DNA from: Ischnura elegans | Lineage: Eukaryota; Arthropoda; Insecta; Odonata; Coenagrionidae | DNA: 64,000 nt | Assembly (NCBI RefSeq): GCF_921293095.1 | Contig: NC_060246.1 | Coordinates: forward strand, 87,541,030 to 87,605,029 | Reading direction: 5' to 3' | Part shown: one piece after another, positions 49,830 to 60,159 of the stretch | How positions within the stretch are numbered: position 1 is the stretch's first letter | How the letters are laid out: every line of letters begins with the position of its first letter | Translations under genes and position numbers: made by a program | Notes under the pieces: model-generated | Databases searched by the model: none | What the model saw: the letters and a program-made list of their open reading frames with translations, nothing else | What the model was told of the DNA's origin: nothing

Positions 49830-50595
49830 ATTGATTACCAAAAGAGAAACCACATTCTCTCCTTTCCGAGTAAGGGCGGAAATTTGTCCCTTTATACCTG
49901 TACTGGCACCCAACCAATTCTCATCCTTGTTCAACCCAGACCCCCACTCCAATGAGCATAGAGGCAGCTGCATCACAATTTCCTCCTCAAACATGTCCTC
50001 TCTGTTAATTTCAGTCAAAAAAATTGAAGGAAAAAACTGTCAACTAATCCATTAGCACACCACTGGAATTTTACTTATAGGGAATGCATGTTTTTTTTTA
50101 CTCTTATTGGTTCAGCAAGGTTAGCTAAGATATGAAATTACAATAACACTCACGTTATGGGAAGGAATATGAACAGGAAAATACATATCAGTTTACCCAT
50201 CTTTCACGTACATTCACTTTCCTACCCTCCTCTATATTCACTTTATTTCTCCATAAAATGTGTACTTACATGAAATGGATGTGAAAGATGAAGTATAAGC
50301 ATGACATAAACCATGGTCGAAACTGTTACGAATGTCTTTTTCTGTTATGTATCATAGCTTTTCCCTCGGTTCAGACATATAATTGGCGCTCTCATTTAAT
50401 GGAAATGTTTTACTATTTGAGAATTATATTTTCTTTACAGGGAGTGGCAAATTATTTATTCAAATTAGTGTTTTTGATATAAAGTTATGCATGATTGCTT
50501 ATGCACATTTCAAAAAGATCTTTATGACTTTGTACTTGTCTGTGAAACTTAGTGGTGTATGAGTTCTTCAAGTGTTAAGTTATTGAGCTCCTTCT
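49830..50595. other. No gene recognised
   Basis: AT-rich DNA with chance reading frames only. No repeat ends were seen between the hAT-like MITE and the next element. Confidence 0.4.
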
Positions 50596-52015
50596 CAAGT
50601 AGCAAAAGAATATTGAAAAATGATTTTAAAATTATTTCAAATTATTTAAAAATCAAAATATCATAAGATGGCTAAATTCATGACTTTTTCAAGATTTTCA
50701 AATAATTTTAAAATAATGTATTAGGTGTTGCTCTTTTTGAGTCTTGTACCATTTGATCTCATTTTGTTGATAGTATACCTGTATATATATGGGATTTGTA
50801 GGAAGTAATGGCTTATTTTTTGCACAAAATGTCACTTTTTTTAATTTCACAGAAAAATAATTATGTGAACATTATTTTGAAACAATTTCAAAATTATTTT
50901 ACAAACATTTTAAAATAATTTGATAATTATTTTCTAACCATTTTAACCTAATGTTGAAATCATTTTAACATAATTTTGAAATAATTAGGTAATTATTTCG
51001 AAATCTTTTTAATACACTCACATAAATTTTCATTGGTAAGTACAAATAATCTTAGTCATACCAATATGACAAAATAAACCAGTACAAAAATTATCATTCC
51101 TTTGAGGTGAATGTGAGATAACCACAAGTAGCTATACATAAAACAAGTAATACAGATGATTTTGGAGACTTCTTCTACCAAAAATGAATCCCTTTTTTCA
51201 AAAGTGAGCTTGAATTTCGCAGTTTTCAGGACTTCTTGAAATCCACAAAATGGTATTTTTTTTGGCAGTTTTCCATAAGATTTTTAGAAATTTAAAATGA
51301 TTAATTTACGGGAAAAATATCCCAAAAAGAAGGCATATTATTGAAAAATGGACATTGGTTGATCTCAGAATGTAGGAAGTAATGCTTGTCAGTAAGGAAA
51401 GGTCAAGAAATGCTTGAAAACACTCTCAATATTGAATATTAATATGTGCTTTTTTGGATACTAAAAAGGGATAAAGCGTGAATTTATGACATGGTAGACG
51501 TACATATGTCTCATAATCCCAACAAGGACATCTGACTCGTATGTTATCAAAATATCTCGGGTAGTGGCAGGTATTCTGTGAAAGCACGAAGATAAGGAGA
51601 TTCTAACAATGTTTGTACTACTTCATTTGAAATATTCATGCATGCTAAACTATCATGCTATCATATAGGTAGAATAATTATTAGGTGGGAAAGTTTTTTT
51701 TACTGTTTCTGGCACAGTTTGTAATTTCAAACGTGTTTACTTATAGGTATCATATTAATATAACAATTAATCATTTTAAAAGGAGACTGAGTTAGTTACG
51801 GCATATTTTAAAACAATTTATAAAAGTATAATTCATAGCTCTTTCAAGAGTTAGACATATTTTAAACTTATGTCAAAATCATTTTGAAATAATGAAAAAA
51901 AGATTTGTAAGGTTGAAACAGAGAGCTGATATGTTTTCAAAATTATTTTAAAGTCATTTCAAAATGGTCTCGCAATATATTTTAAAATAATTTTTACATA
52001 AGATTTTGCTACTTG
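50596..52015. repeat. 1.42-kb AT-rich element built of repeated AAATTATTT-type palindromic words
   Basis: Outer ends CAAGTAGCAAAAGAATATTG and, inverted, CAAGTAGCAAAATCTTATG define the unit. Within about 400 bp of each end, the words TTTTAAAATTATTTC, TTTTGAAATAATT, CAAAATTATTTTA and AAAATAATTT recur every 10-25 bases on both strands, making the arms self-complementary in many registers. The centre (51030-51800) is ordinary AT-rich DNA. No target duplication was clear. It is probably a DNA transposon with subterminal repeats. Confidence 0.55.
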
Positions 52016-52262
52016 GGTTGTGACTTAAATATCCTGAGGTGTAATTATGGCTTATTGCTTTGAAAGAATAATTTTAAAAAATTTCTCCAGCTATGCATAC
52101 CTACTAGTATATGTATTTTCAGGAAGACTGTGGGTAATGTACCTATAATATAATCTCATTTATCTGTCATCAGATATGAGATTACATATGACCTCTCTTG
52201 ATTTTATCAAATATATGTTTTTGACTGATAAGTCTCTTCAGGTTTTGTGTTAATACTTTGTA

Positions 52263-52885
52263 CAGCAGAGCCTCGGATCCGTTCCGAAAAGCTGGTCGTT
52301 ATCGGAAATGTTCGCTATCCGCAGCAATTTTCCCCTGAAGAAATAAAGGAAATAGGAATAATTGGTTCCTAGCTCCTATTGACTCGCTGTTCTATGAAAG
52401 TTACAGGCTATGTAGGTATTGTATTACATTGTATTACTTGTAGACAAGGGTGCCGACTTACAAAAAATATTGGGGGGGGCCCAAACTGGGGACCTTGCCC
52501 CGGTAAATTTTATAAGTAGTGAATTTTAAGTTTTTAAGCATTTTAGAAGAGTCATATGAACAACATTAGAACCCTGATCACTCGAATCTCGATATCTGGA
52601 CACTCCGGGAAAAATCGACAAGCCTTACACATTTTTTCCTCACATCTATAACAAATTTTTGGGGGGGCTCGGGCCCCCTCAGGCCCCATGGAGTCGGCGC
52701 CACTGCTTGTAGACTTAATATTGAAGACATGGTATTACTTTGTATCCGTTTGGTAGCACACAGCACCGAACACAAACATGGCCATTACACATCTGTTCGC
52801 TATCCGAGGCAAATTTTTAGCGAAATTTTTGGTCGTTATCCGAATTGTTCGTTATCAGAGGCGTTCGCTAACCGAGGTTTCACTG
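52263..52885. mobile_element. pogo/Tigger-type MITE in the PGRP 3' flank, with a nested hAT-like MITE
   Basis: The left end CAGCAGAGCCTCGGATCC and the right end inverted CAGTGAAACCTCGGTTAG are flanked by TA (52261-52262, 52886-52887). Inner motifs GGTCGTTATCGGAA and GTTCGCTATCCG are repeated inverted at the right. The right end lies 29 bp beyond the PGRP stop codon, so it should form part of that transcript's 3' UTR. Confidence 0.85.
52445..52705. mobile_element. Nested 261-bp hAT-like MITE, perfect 8-bp duplication
   Basis: The ends are CAAGGGTGCCGACTT and, inverted, CAGTGGCGCCGACTCC. CTTGTAGA flanks both sides (52437-52444, 52706-52713). It is inserted in the pogo-type MITE and so is younger than it. 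Confidence 0.85.
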
Positions 52886-52914
52886 TATTTGATTAGAATA
52901 CAAAACTCCTGCTT

Positions 52915-55900
52915 CTAATATTCCATGTCCTCATCTTCACCATAGTCTCCATCATTTGAGAACCAGTTGGGCCATTCTTTAATTCTATCATAGAGTATGC
53001 TCCCTGGACAATCAGTGGATGAAATCTGGAGGTGGCCGATTAATCTATAATTTCTCCTTATCTTCCCCCTCTTCACTCCACACTCGATGAGTCTCTTTGT
53101 TGCCCTCACTTGCTCTCGTGATGGGGGTTGACCTGAGATGAGAGAAAAATGTTTACAGTAATGCTAGCGGATTAGCATCTCTCTCTATATAGAATGATCA
53201 GTTTGTGGGCCTTCCTCCTGCTCCTCCACCACTAAAATATAATGCATCCATAAGCCTTTTTTTTGAATGCGCTAGTTGAAAATACACCATATGTTTACTG
53301 TTAAAAAGTTTTATTAATATTTTCGGCTAATAACTTATGATGTAATAGTTATTGTTAAATAATTAAATTAGAATTATTAAATAACTTTTTCAATAAACTT
53401 ATCAAATTTTGACGCCCCTTGACATTAGCTTCCCCTGAGCACGTGCCCCCTCTGCCCCGCCTTACTTACTAGCAGTGGCGGCTGGTGGTTATATATCCAG
53501 GGTGTGCTTTACAGAAGATATACGATGATGAAAAAGGGCATGAAGTTCAAATGAATGCTGATAAATGGCACTGAATGCATTGACGGACTAGGATCCTGAG
53601 CGCGGGTAGTGTAAGTGGCAGCTACACCACTACACTACCTGCGAGTTACTCACCAAATATGCGCGTGCGCACTCGCGTCGCGTTGAGTCTGCTCCCAGCA
53701 CCCATTTGAACGTGGCATGCCACCACCCCCCCCCCCCCAACCCCCCCCACCCCCTTACCTCGTCCCGCCCGAGCACCGACAAGCGATCGCATAGACCAAA
53801 TATGCGGCCGGCGCGATGCCATGGAATCCCAAACTAGAACGGTGAATTCGCCAAGGTGATAGCAGTAGCGTTTGGAGCTTCATATCCCATCTCTGTGTGG
53901 ACAGGATTTTTATCTCTCTCTTTGCAAAGGAATATGTACATACATAGGCGGATCCAGGGGGGGGGGAATGGGGGCACGTGCCCCCCCCAGACACTCAAAA
54001 ATATGCAAGATTTTTAATACGGTCCCATTTTCATTGCGTTCGTTTTGTATTACGAGATATCCTTGTGCCTCCCCAGAACAAAATCCTGGATACGGCCTTG
54101 CTTGTGCCCCCCCCCCAGAAAGAAATCCTGTATCCACCCCTGTGTACATAGTTTTCTTTCATAATTCATTCATTTTTGGGTGTGCAGTTGCTAACATGCA
54201 TATATGTACGCGCCGCCACTGCTTACTAGTAGGTCCGGGCCTGTCTATATTATTTGTCCTGAAAATTTCTTGTTGGTGGCGAAAGTTTTAAACTAGCAAT
54301 ACGCGAGGAAAATGACAAAATACGTCCTTAAGCGCGGAATTGATGACGAATTTATTAAGTGTATTCATTTCACTGTTTCCTAAGTATACTGCGTCGTACG
54401 CATGTATTGGATTCTAAAGTATCCTTGGTAGGGAGTGTTGCGTGATCTGTGGGGATTAGCAGTGGCGCAGCTAGGAATTAAGGGTTTAGGTGCAATAAAT
54501 ACAGGGGTGTGTGAGGGTATGGAATACCCACCAGGATAAGCGTTAGGTGCGAGATTAGTGAATTGCGGAATTTTAAGATAAATGGTTCAAAATGGTGAGC
54601 TTTACGGCTTTCTGAGTGATATTTTATTAATCCTTACAATATCCTATTAGTAAAATCAATCCAATTTAGGTAAATGGGTTAAACGTAAAAATTTCTCTCA
54701 CTTCTTGAGGGGGGGTATATCCCCCAAAACCCCTCGCTGCGCCACTGGGGATTAATAGTCACTTTCAAAGACCGTGGGTGGGGATTAGTACTCACTTTCA
54801 AAGCGGCCGATGAGGGCGATTCCCACGCTTCTCCTGTTGTACTCGGGTGCATTTGATCCTTCCGTGTCCCATCCTCTGGCTCTGTACACGAACCCATCGC
54901 CGCCCACGAGGAAGCTAAACGGTGATAAACGTATGATTGTATGCCTTGTACACAGTGCTGTAGTTGGGAAAAAATTTAGGCGGTACTCACCAAAATTTGC
55001 CAGCAGCTGAGCATTCGTCCAGCCGCGATTGAAATGTCAAACTACAACCCTTTTATTAGTTCTAAGTTTCGCCAAGAGAAAGCTCTGAACAAGTAAATAA
55101 TCATTTCCTATTTTTCTTTCTGAAATCCATTGGAAAATTTACAGTAGAGCTATTTTTTACAGATTTAAAAAGGTAGCTTAACCGCTACGCTTATAACGGG
55201 TTTGGATTTTAGGGGGTACGCCGCGGCCGTACCGACCCAACTACAGCACTGCTTGTGCAGAATCCGTTTGGCAGTGGAATAGAGCATAGGCATGGCGGGA
55301 ACTAAAAGTTTTTGTCAGGGGGGGGGTCACAGATCAGTTTGCCGTCCGCCTCTTCGATCCACCCTCGCTCCCTCCCTCTCCCCCACCACTAAAATATAAT
55401 ATATCCGTTAAGTATTTTTTGAAAATGCTGTTGTGGAAATTACGCACCGTATGTTTTCGATTAAGAAGTTTTGTTAATATTATTTTTTAATAATGTATAA
55501 ATTAATAACTATTGTTAAATAATTGAACTGGAAAAATTAAATAATATGTTTTGATAAACTATAACAATTTTGCTGCCCTCGAAAACTGCCGTCCAGGGCA
55601 CGCTCACCCTTCTGCCCCGCCCTAGTTCCGGGCCTGAGCGCAGGTACTACAAACAGTGGTATGGTTGAAGCCAGCGGTGGTTGGAGGGGAGGAGGGTCAA
55701 GGGGTGTAAACAGAGCCGACATTTTTGGGATTGAGAGAAGTACGAGCATTCCCTCCTAATGAATTCCCCCCACCGAAAAGTTTTCACCACTAAAGGAGCA
55801 CCGAATATTTTTTTCTGGCTTCAGGAGGAATGATGTTCAAATCAGTGAGATTCGCGGATGACCAGGCGTTGATCAGTCAGTCAGCAAGGGGGCTTCAGGC

Positions 55901-58135
55901 CCTAGTGGATGCGTTATACGAACGTTGCGAGGAGTTTGGGATGATAATTAATCACAAGAAAACTAAGGTAATGCGGTTTTGTAAAGCATCACGAGCGAGG
56001 AATGTGAGACTCAAGATAAAGGTGGGTGGTGAAAAACTTGAGCAGGTTGAGCAATTCAACTATTTAGGCAGTACGCTAGAGGAAAACGGATACAGAAGTA
56101 AGGACATCAGGAAGAGAATAGCATTAGCGAAGGAGGCGTTCATGAACAGGAAGGAGCTTCTGATAGGATCGTTGTGTAAGAGTTTAAAGAAAAGGTTAGT
56201 GAAGAGTTTGATTTGGAGTGCAGCTCTCTACGGTGCGGAAACGTGGACACTGAGGAAAGAAGACGAGAGAAGATTGGAGGCATTCGAGATGTGGGTATGG
56301 AGAAGAATGGAGAGGGTGAAATGGACGGAGAGGAAAAGGAACGACGAAGTGCTGGATATGGTTGGCGAGGAGAGGCAGCTTTTAGATGAAATACGCAGGA
56401 GACAGAAGGTATGGGTGGAGTTAGTGCTTAGCGGTGAGGGGATGTTGAAAATGGTGTTGGAGGGTAGAATGTTGGGGAAACGAGGGAGGGGAAGGAAAAG
56501 AATAGGATTTTTAGATAGATTGAAAGAGAGTAGGCCTTACAGTGAATTAAAGAAGGCAGTGCTGGAAGGAAAGGGAGGCTCCCAGATCACCTCTTTAGTA
56601 CTCCATGGAAACCTACCTTAATCGGTAGAATACTATAATAATAATACCCTTTGAATGGACGAAGAAATTTAGGTGTAAGGGTTTGACCTCGAACCGGGAA
56701 TTTTTGGCATGATATTAAGGACGTAAGAAGACACATCATAGCGCAGGTTTGCACTGAAAACATTGGTTGAAATTGCGAGAATGTTAGCTCAGAATTAGAG
56801 CAGGGGCTATTTCTACATCTCGCGTGCGTTCTAGCATAGAGTATGGTTCTAGCAATTCACCGCTTTACACGACGCAATTTTACTGCGCAGTAAACCGAAA
56901 GTAGCACTTCGAGGTTCGGAAGTATGAGATGCACCTATGCACTGACTGCAATCCGTGCAGCCGCAAGGAAACACGTCGCGGACAGAGGAACAGATATCCT
57001 CTTTTATATATGTATAGGTAAGAGGTTTGAGGAACTTTAAGGAGACATTAAAAGAGATATATTTTAACGCGGTATGGAATTTGTAGGAGACTGTGAATGA
57101 ATTTTTAAGTAAGGATTGCCTTCTAGTGATGAGCGGAACTGTGATTTTCCAATCACTTCGTCACCTGTGACTGCAACTCATCAGTAACGGTGATTCTTAA
57201 TTGTGATTGCGATCACCGAGGAGAACCACTCTTAAAAGTCAGCGGTTATTTGTGGCGCTGTTATTCCTGCTACTTTGCCCAATTCCAAGGAATGAGGTCT
57301 CCGCAAAAGGAACGAATAAACTTACAGAAGATTGGAAAATTAGAAAACATATTTTTTTTGAGGGAATAGTTCTGATTCTGAGTTTATATTACGATAGTTA
57401 AATAAATTTGATATGGTGAAGGAATTGATAAGAGGCAATCATTAAAATCCCATCGGCATTTTTTAACATATTTTATATTCGAACCATCGTGATTCAAACC
57501 GTTAGCTAGGTATATATTTCGTAAAGAATTTCTTATTCATCATAAAATATGTCTTATTCATAATGCAAGATGAATAAGACATCCTTTATTTTACTGTTGG
57601 TAGCAGCAGAGTAGCTGCCGAAGCTAACTTCACCGTTCTCACAGTCGCAGTGATTTCGAGTATTTGGTGATTAAGTCAGCGTCAGTGATCGGCTACTTCT
57701 CTTCAATCACAGGTAGCGATATATCGCATATCCCTTGGTAGCAGCCTATGCTATCTTCACCGAATCCAGTGATCCAATCACGCTGTTTTCGACTATTTAA
57801 TCACCGACGGTGACTGCTAATTTTCAGTAACGGTGAGTCAATCACAGCGATATATCGCTCATCACTATTGCCTACCTAATAATAATTATAATCAAAGGAT
57901 AGAATACTTATCGATGGAATAGGTTGGACTCACTTGAAACCTCCAATTCTGGAGGGTCTGTTGTTATCGTTTCCGTTCAATGAATTCCTGATGATTCTGC
58001 TGCACTCGTTCCTCTTGTTGCAATTGGGCGTAGCCGTGCGGTGTATGACGACGTAGCGAACCGGAGTATTCAATGTTGATTCGCCTCTCAGCCTTCGACC
58101 GGCCCACGTTGTAGAGTCCACTATCTCCGGGCATT
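52915..58135 (-). CDS. Peptidoglycan recognition protein (PGRP), three exons covering most of the domain, 5' end unresolved
   Basis: Minus-strand exons 58135-57934, 54914-54796 and 53132-52915 join in phase with GT-AG introns to a PGRP/N-acetylmuramoyl-L-alanine amidase domain ending in TAG. Recognisable blocks: CPEIVDSTTWAGRR, TPVRYVVIHRTATPNCNKRNEC (conserved cysteine pair), NFLVGGDGFVYRARGWD, RRSVGIALIGRFES, ATKRLIECGVKRGKI, YRLIGHLQISSTDCPG, LYDRIKEWPNW. The three zinc ligands expected for amidase forms are present (first H of VIH, H of IGH, C of DCPG), but the usual HM..GW.DIGYNF stretch is replaced by SLNGNDNNRPSRIGGFNF, with Phe where the catalytic Tyr sits. The tail EDEDMEY is acidic. 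A methionine frame runs through 58169 but crosses what looks like an intron end (TTTGGGTCAG), so the start and signal peptide are probably upstream. PGRPs sense or cleave bacterial peptidoglycan. Confidence 0.88.
53200..53464 (+). repeat. Dispersed repeat X, copy 1, split by a hAT-like MITE
   Basis: Blocks CCACCACTAAAATATAATGC, ATAAGCCTTTTTTTTGAATG, TTGTTAAATAATTAAATTAG and CTCTGCCCCGCCTTA match copy 2 at 55325-55636 in order. The end of the unit (GGTCCGGGCCTG) continues at 54230-54243 beyond the MITE. Confidence 0.7.
53473..54221. mobile_element. 749-bp hAT-like MITE with a nested hAT-like MITE, perfect 8-bp duplication
   Basis: The ends are CAGTGGCGGCTGGTGG and, inverted, CAGTGGCGGCGCGTAC. 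CTTACTAG flanks both sides (53465-53472, 54222-54229). It sits inside repeat X within a PGRP intron. The interior has a GC-rich part and a poly-C run near 53727-53755. Confidence 0.88.
53943..54142. mobile_element. Nested 200-bp hAT-like MITE, perfect 8-bp duplication
   Basis: The ends are CATAGGCGGATCCAGG and, inverted, CAGGGGTGGATACAGG. TGTACATA flanks both sides (53935-53942, 54143-54150). Same subfamily as 48701-48899, opposite strand. Confidence 0.9.
54460..54747. mobile_element. 288-bp hAT-like MITE next to a PGRP exon
   Basis: The ends are CAGTGGCGCAGCTAGG and, inverted, CAGTGGCGCAGCGAGG. GGGATTAG (54452-54459) and GGGATTAA (54748-54755) flank it, 7 of 8 matching. It shares its interior with the element at 59846-60151 in opposite orientation. 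It lies 48 bp from the splice donor of the middle PGRP exon. Confidence 0.87.
54748..54803. repeat. Short tandem duplication of the PGRP exon 2 / donor boundary
   Basis: GGGATTA..CTTTCAAAG occurs at 54748-54770 and 54781-54803, 33 bp apart with two mismatches. The second copy holds the working boundary (minus strand CTTTGAAA|GTGAGT); the first has GTGACT and is probably a dead donor. Confidence 0.75.
55325..55636 (+). repeat. Dispersed repeat X, copy 2
   Basis: Uninterrupted partner of 53200-53464 plus 54230-54243: CCACCACTAAAATATAATAT, TATGTTTTCGATTAAGAAG, ATTGTTAAATAATTGAACTG, then TCTGCCCCGCCCTAGTTCCG and GGCCTG. This supports removal of the hAT-like MITE as the ancestral state of copy 1. 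The left boundary is unclear. Confidence 0.7.
55826..56647 (+). mobile_element. 5'-truncated RTE-like LINE with a 263-codon open frame
   Basis: The open frame 55830-56621 begins at the catalytic region (RFADDQALISQSARGLQALV), continues through NHKKTKVMRFCKASRARNVR, FNYLGSTLEENGYRSKDI and AALYGAETWTLRKEDERRLE, and ends with KRIGFLDRLKESRPYSEL. A TATAATAATAATA-type 3' tail follows at about 56634-56646, as at 42168. Everything upstream of the FADD box is missing, so it is a dead-on-arrival copy, but its intact frame suggests recent insertion. It lies in a PGRP intron on the opposite strand. Confidence 0.88.
57124..57867. mobile_element. 744-bp hAT-like MITE candidate in a PGRP intron
   Basis: The ends are TAGTGATGAGCG and, inverted, TAGTGATGAGCG. 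Flanks TTGCCTTC (57116-57123) and TTGCCTAC (57868-57875) match at 7 of 8. AATCAC/GTGATT words recur many times inside. The right end lies 66 bp from the PGRP exon at 57934. Confidence 0.7.
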
Positions 58136-59394
58136 CTGACCCAAATAAAAACGAAAAAATGCCTAACATTCATTGCCGTCAGAATAAGAAGTGATTATTG
58201 CACAAATACCGTCGTTACTTGAGGTGACTATTGTACACGTACCGTTGTTGCTTGAGGTGGCTTGGAGAATCCCGTAAAAGACTATCAGTTTGCTTAAATT
58301 CTTCATCAGAAACTTCCGCTTGAAAATCAAACTTAAATTTTGCTATGTGCGCTCCACAGGGAGACTGAAGCCACAATGTTTTATTCCTCTTCTTCTATCT
58401 TACCTTGTTGAGGTTAGAAGTGGTAAAACCCACCTCTATGCTCGACTGTGTCCGAAAAGTGTAAAAAAAAATGTTTCAATTAAGGAGTGTCGTGACTACG
58501 TGCCATTAGAACTGCTGCGTAGAAAAAGTCGCATTTATTTCCGGGAAAGACCCTGGAATCATCTAAGTTAGCTTTTTACTGGCCGTGAATCATTTTTTTT
58601 GCCTCTATCTAATTAGTGAGATTTTCCCCTGCCTTCAGTTCTGGCTATAGAGGAAATGCATAATTTGCATTGCGCAAATGGTTGACTATTGTTGACGCAT
58701 CCCTTAATTATCGCTTTGGAGATTATTTCCTCACAGCAAGGGCAAGTTTAATTCCAGTATTGCTTACGTATTCGTATCTTGAATCTGGAATTCAGCGGTG
58801 GTATGATGCGAACTGGGCGTGAGCTGACCGCAGTCTTCGTTCGTTCGGACACTGCAATCCTCATTGATTGGACATCTGCATCCTGGTCGCCTGATGTGTG
58901 TGTATCAAGTTAGTGATTTAGTCATATCTACTGTAAATTCGAATGAAATAATATTATTTGAACGAAGCTTAAGTTAAGCATAAAAATAACAAAGCTTTAA
59001 GAACCGATGAAACAAGGAAGACGACACGTCAATATGCATTTTCTGTTTCAGTTTGGCAGACATAATAGTATAACTAATTAAAAAAACGTCCTTTTTCTCC
59101 CAGTTCTTCGCTTTCTCAATATTGTTTTTCAAAATTACGGTTTTTAGTAACCCAAAATGAATCTCATTTTGGAGCTATAGCATATCATTAAATCCGATAG
59201 AAACGACGAAATGCGTGATACAGTTACCTTACCTCACTTTAATGAACTGGATTTAGTTTTTTCCATTGGAAATAAAGAGCCATCTAATTTATGCTGGGTA
59301 CAAGGCAATTCCTTTAAAATGAAGTATGTTCAAGTTAACGCTGCGTCTCCTTACATTCCCTAATATACTTCTATCGAGGGAACTGATGGTAGAT
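58136..59394. other. Upstream side of the PGRP exon, no further exon identified
   Basis: The missing 5' exon(s) of the PGRP should lie here or further right on the minus strand, but I see no convincing signal-peptide exon. A 94-codon plus-strand frame at 58290-58571 has no recognisable domain. Confidence 0.4.
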
Positions 59395-59605
59395 GTAGGT
59401 CCAAACACCACTTAGTACTCGCTCCATCCAAATCCTTTGTCTCCTCTTAATCACCTCTCTGTTTATCTTACTTTCCTCAATCTCCTCTACACGTTTCGAA
59501 TATCGATTTTATTTCGTCATTCTACTTTCTCAGCATCTGCGTTTCTGCTCCATGCAGCGCTACTGTTTTCTCATCAGACTCTCCCGGGTATTTTCTATTC
59601 TCTGT
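59395..59605 (-). pseudogene. Old RTE-like LINE fragment
   Basis: On the minus strand AGCGCTGCATGGAGCAGAAA followed by CGCAGATGCTGAGAAAG parallels the ALYGAETWTLRK region of the copy at 55826. AAGAGGAGACAAAGGATTTG then GATGGAGCGAGTACTAAGTG parallels RRRQKVWVELVLSG. It is heavily decayed. Confidence 0.6.
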
Positions 59606-59845
59606 TTTATCGTGATTCCATCATAAACTCCTCTCTGATAGCTAACGCCTACTTTGTGAGCGATATGTGCAATTCCTAATATTTTGACTGCTTTCTCCTT
59701 TTTTCCTCTAATGGCAAGAACGAGATTCAAAAGTCAAAAGACAGTGCATTTGTTGTTTTGAGAAATTAGCGTGATTGATTTAATGCTAATTAATATATGG
59801 CTATTATAAAGGAACAAAAAGAAAGATGACATGAGTTCATGGAGG

Positions 59846-60151
59846 CAGTGGCACAGCGAGGGGGGGTTTAGGGGGATAAAACCCCCCCAGAGCTCACAGA
59901 AATTTTTAAGATAAATCTATTTTACTTAATTGGATTAATATTACTTATAGAATAGTGTGAGGATTAATAAAATATCCCTCAGAAGGCCAATCTTTCCAAA
60001 AAAAATCACCATTTTGAACCATTTAGTTAATTTTTTCCGGCGGAAGGCCCCCGCACCTCCCGCTCAGCCTGACGGGTATGCAATACCCCAACACTCCAGT
60101 ATTAGTTGCGCCTGAAACCCCCCCTAGCCTTAATTCCTAGCTGCGCCCCTG
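59846..60151. mobile_element. 306-bp hAT-like MITE, perfect 8-bp duplication
   Basis: The ends are CAGTGGCACAGCGAGG and, inverted, CAGGGGCGCAGCTAGG. CATGGAGG flanks both sides (59838-59845, 60152-60159). Same subfamily as 54460-54747 (shared AAATTTTTAAGATAAAT.., ATTTTGAACCATTTA). Confidence 0.9.
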
Positions 60152-60159
60152 CATGGAGG

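Noticed and set aside
49659-50018. 119-codon minus-strand open frame
   Set aside because: It straddles the right end of a hAT-like MITE and has no recognisable domain.
53872-54291. 139-codon open frame through the nested hAT-like MITE
   Set aside because: It is repeat sequence; the same residues appear in the frame through the sister MITE at 48701.
58141-58169. Methionine start at 58169 as the PGRP N-terminus
   Set aside because: The frame is open, but the stretch reads as a pyrimidine-rich intron end with TCAG immediately before the conserved domain, and it would give no proper signal peptide.
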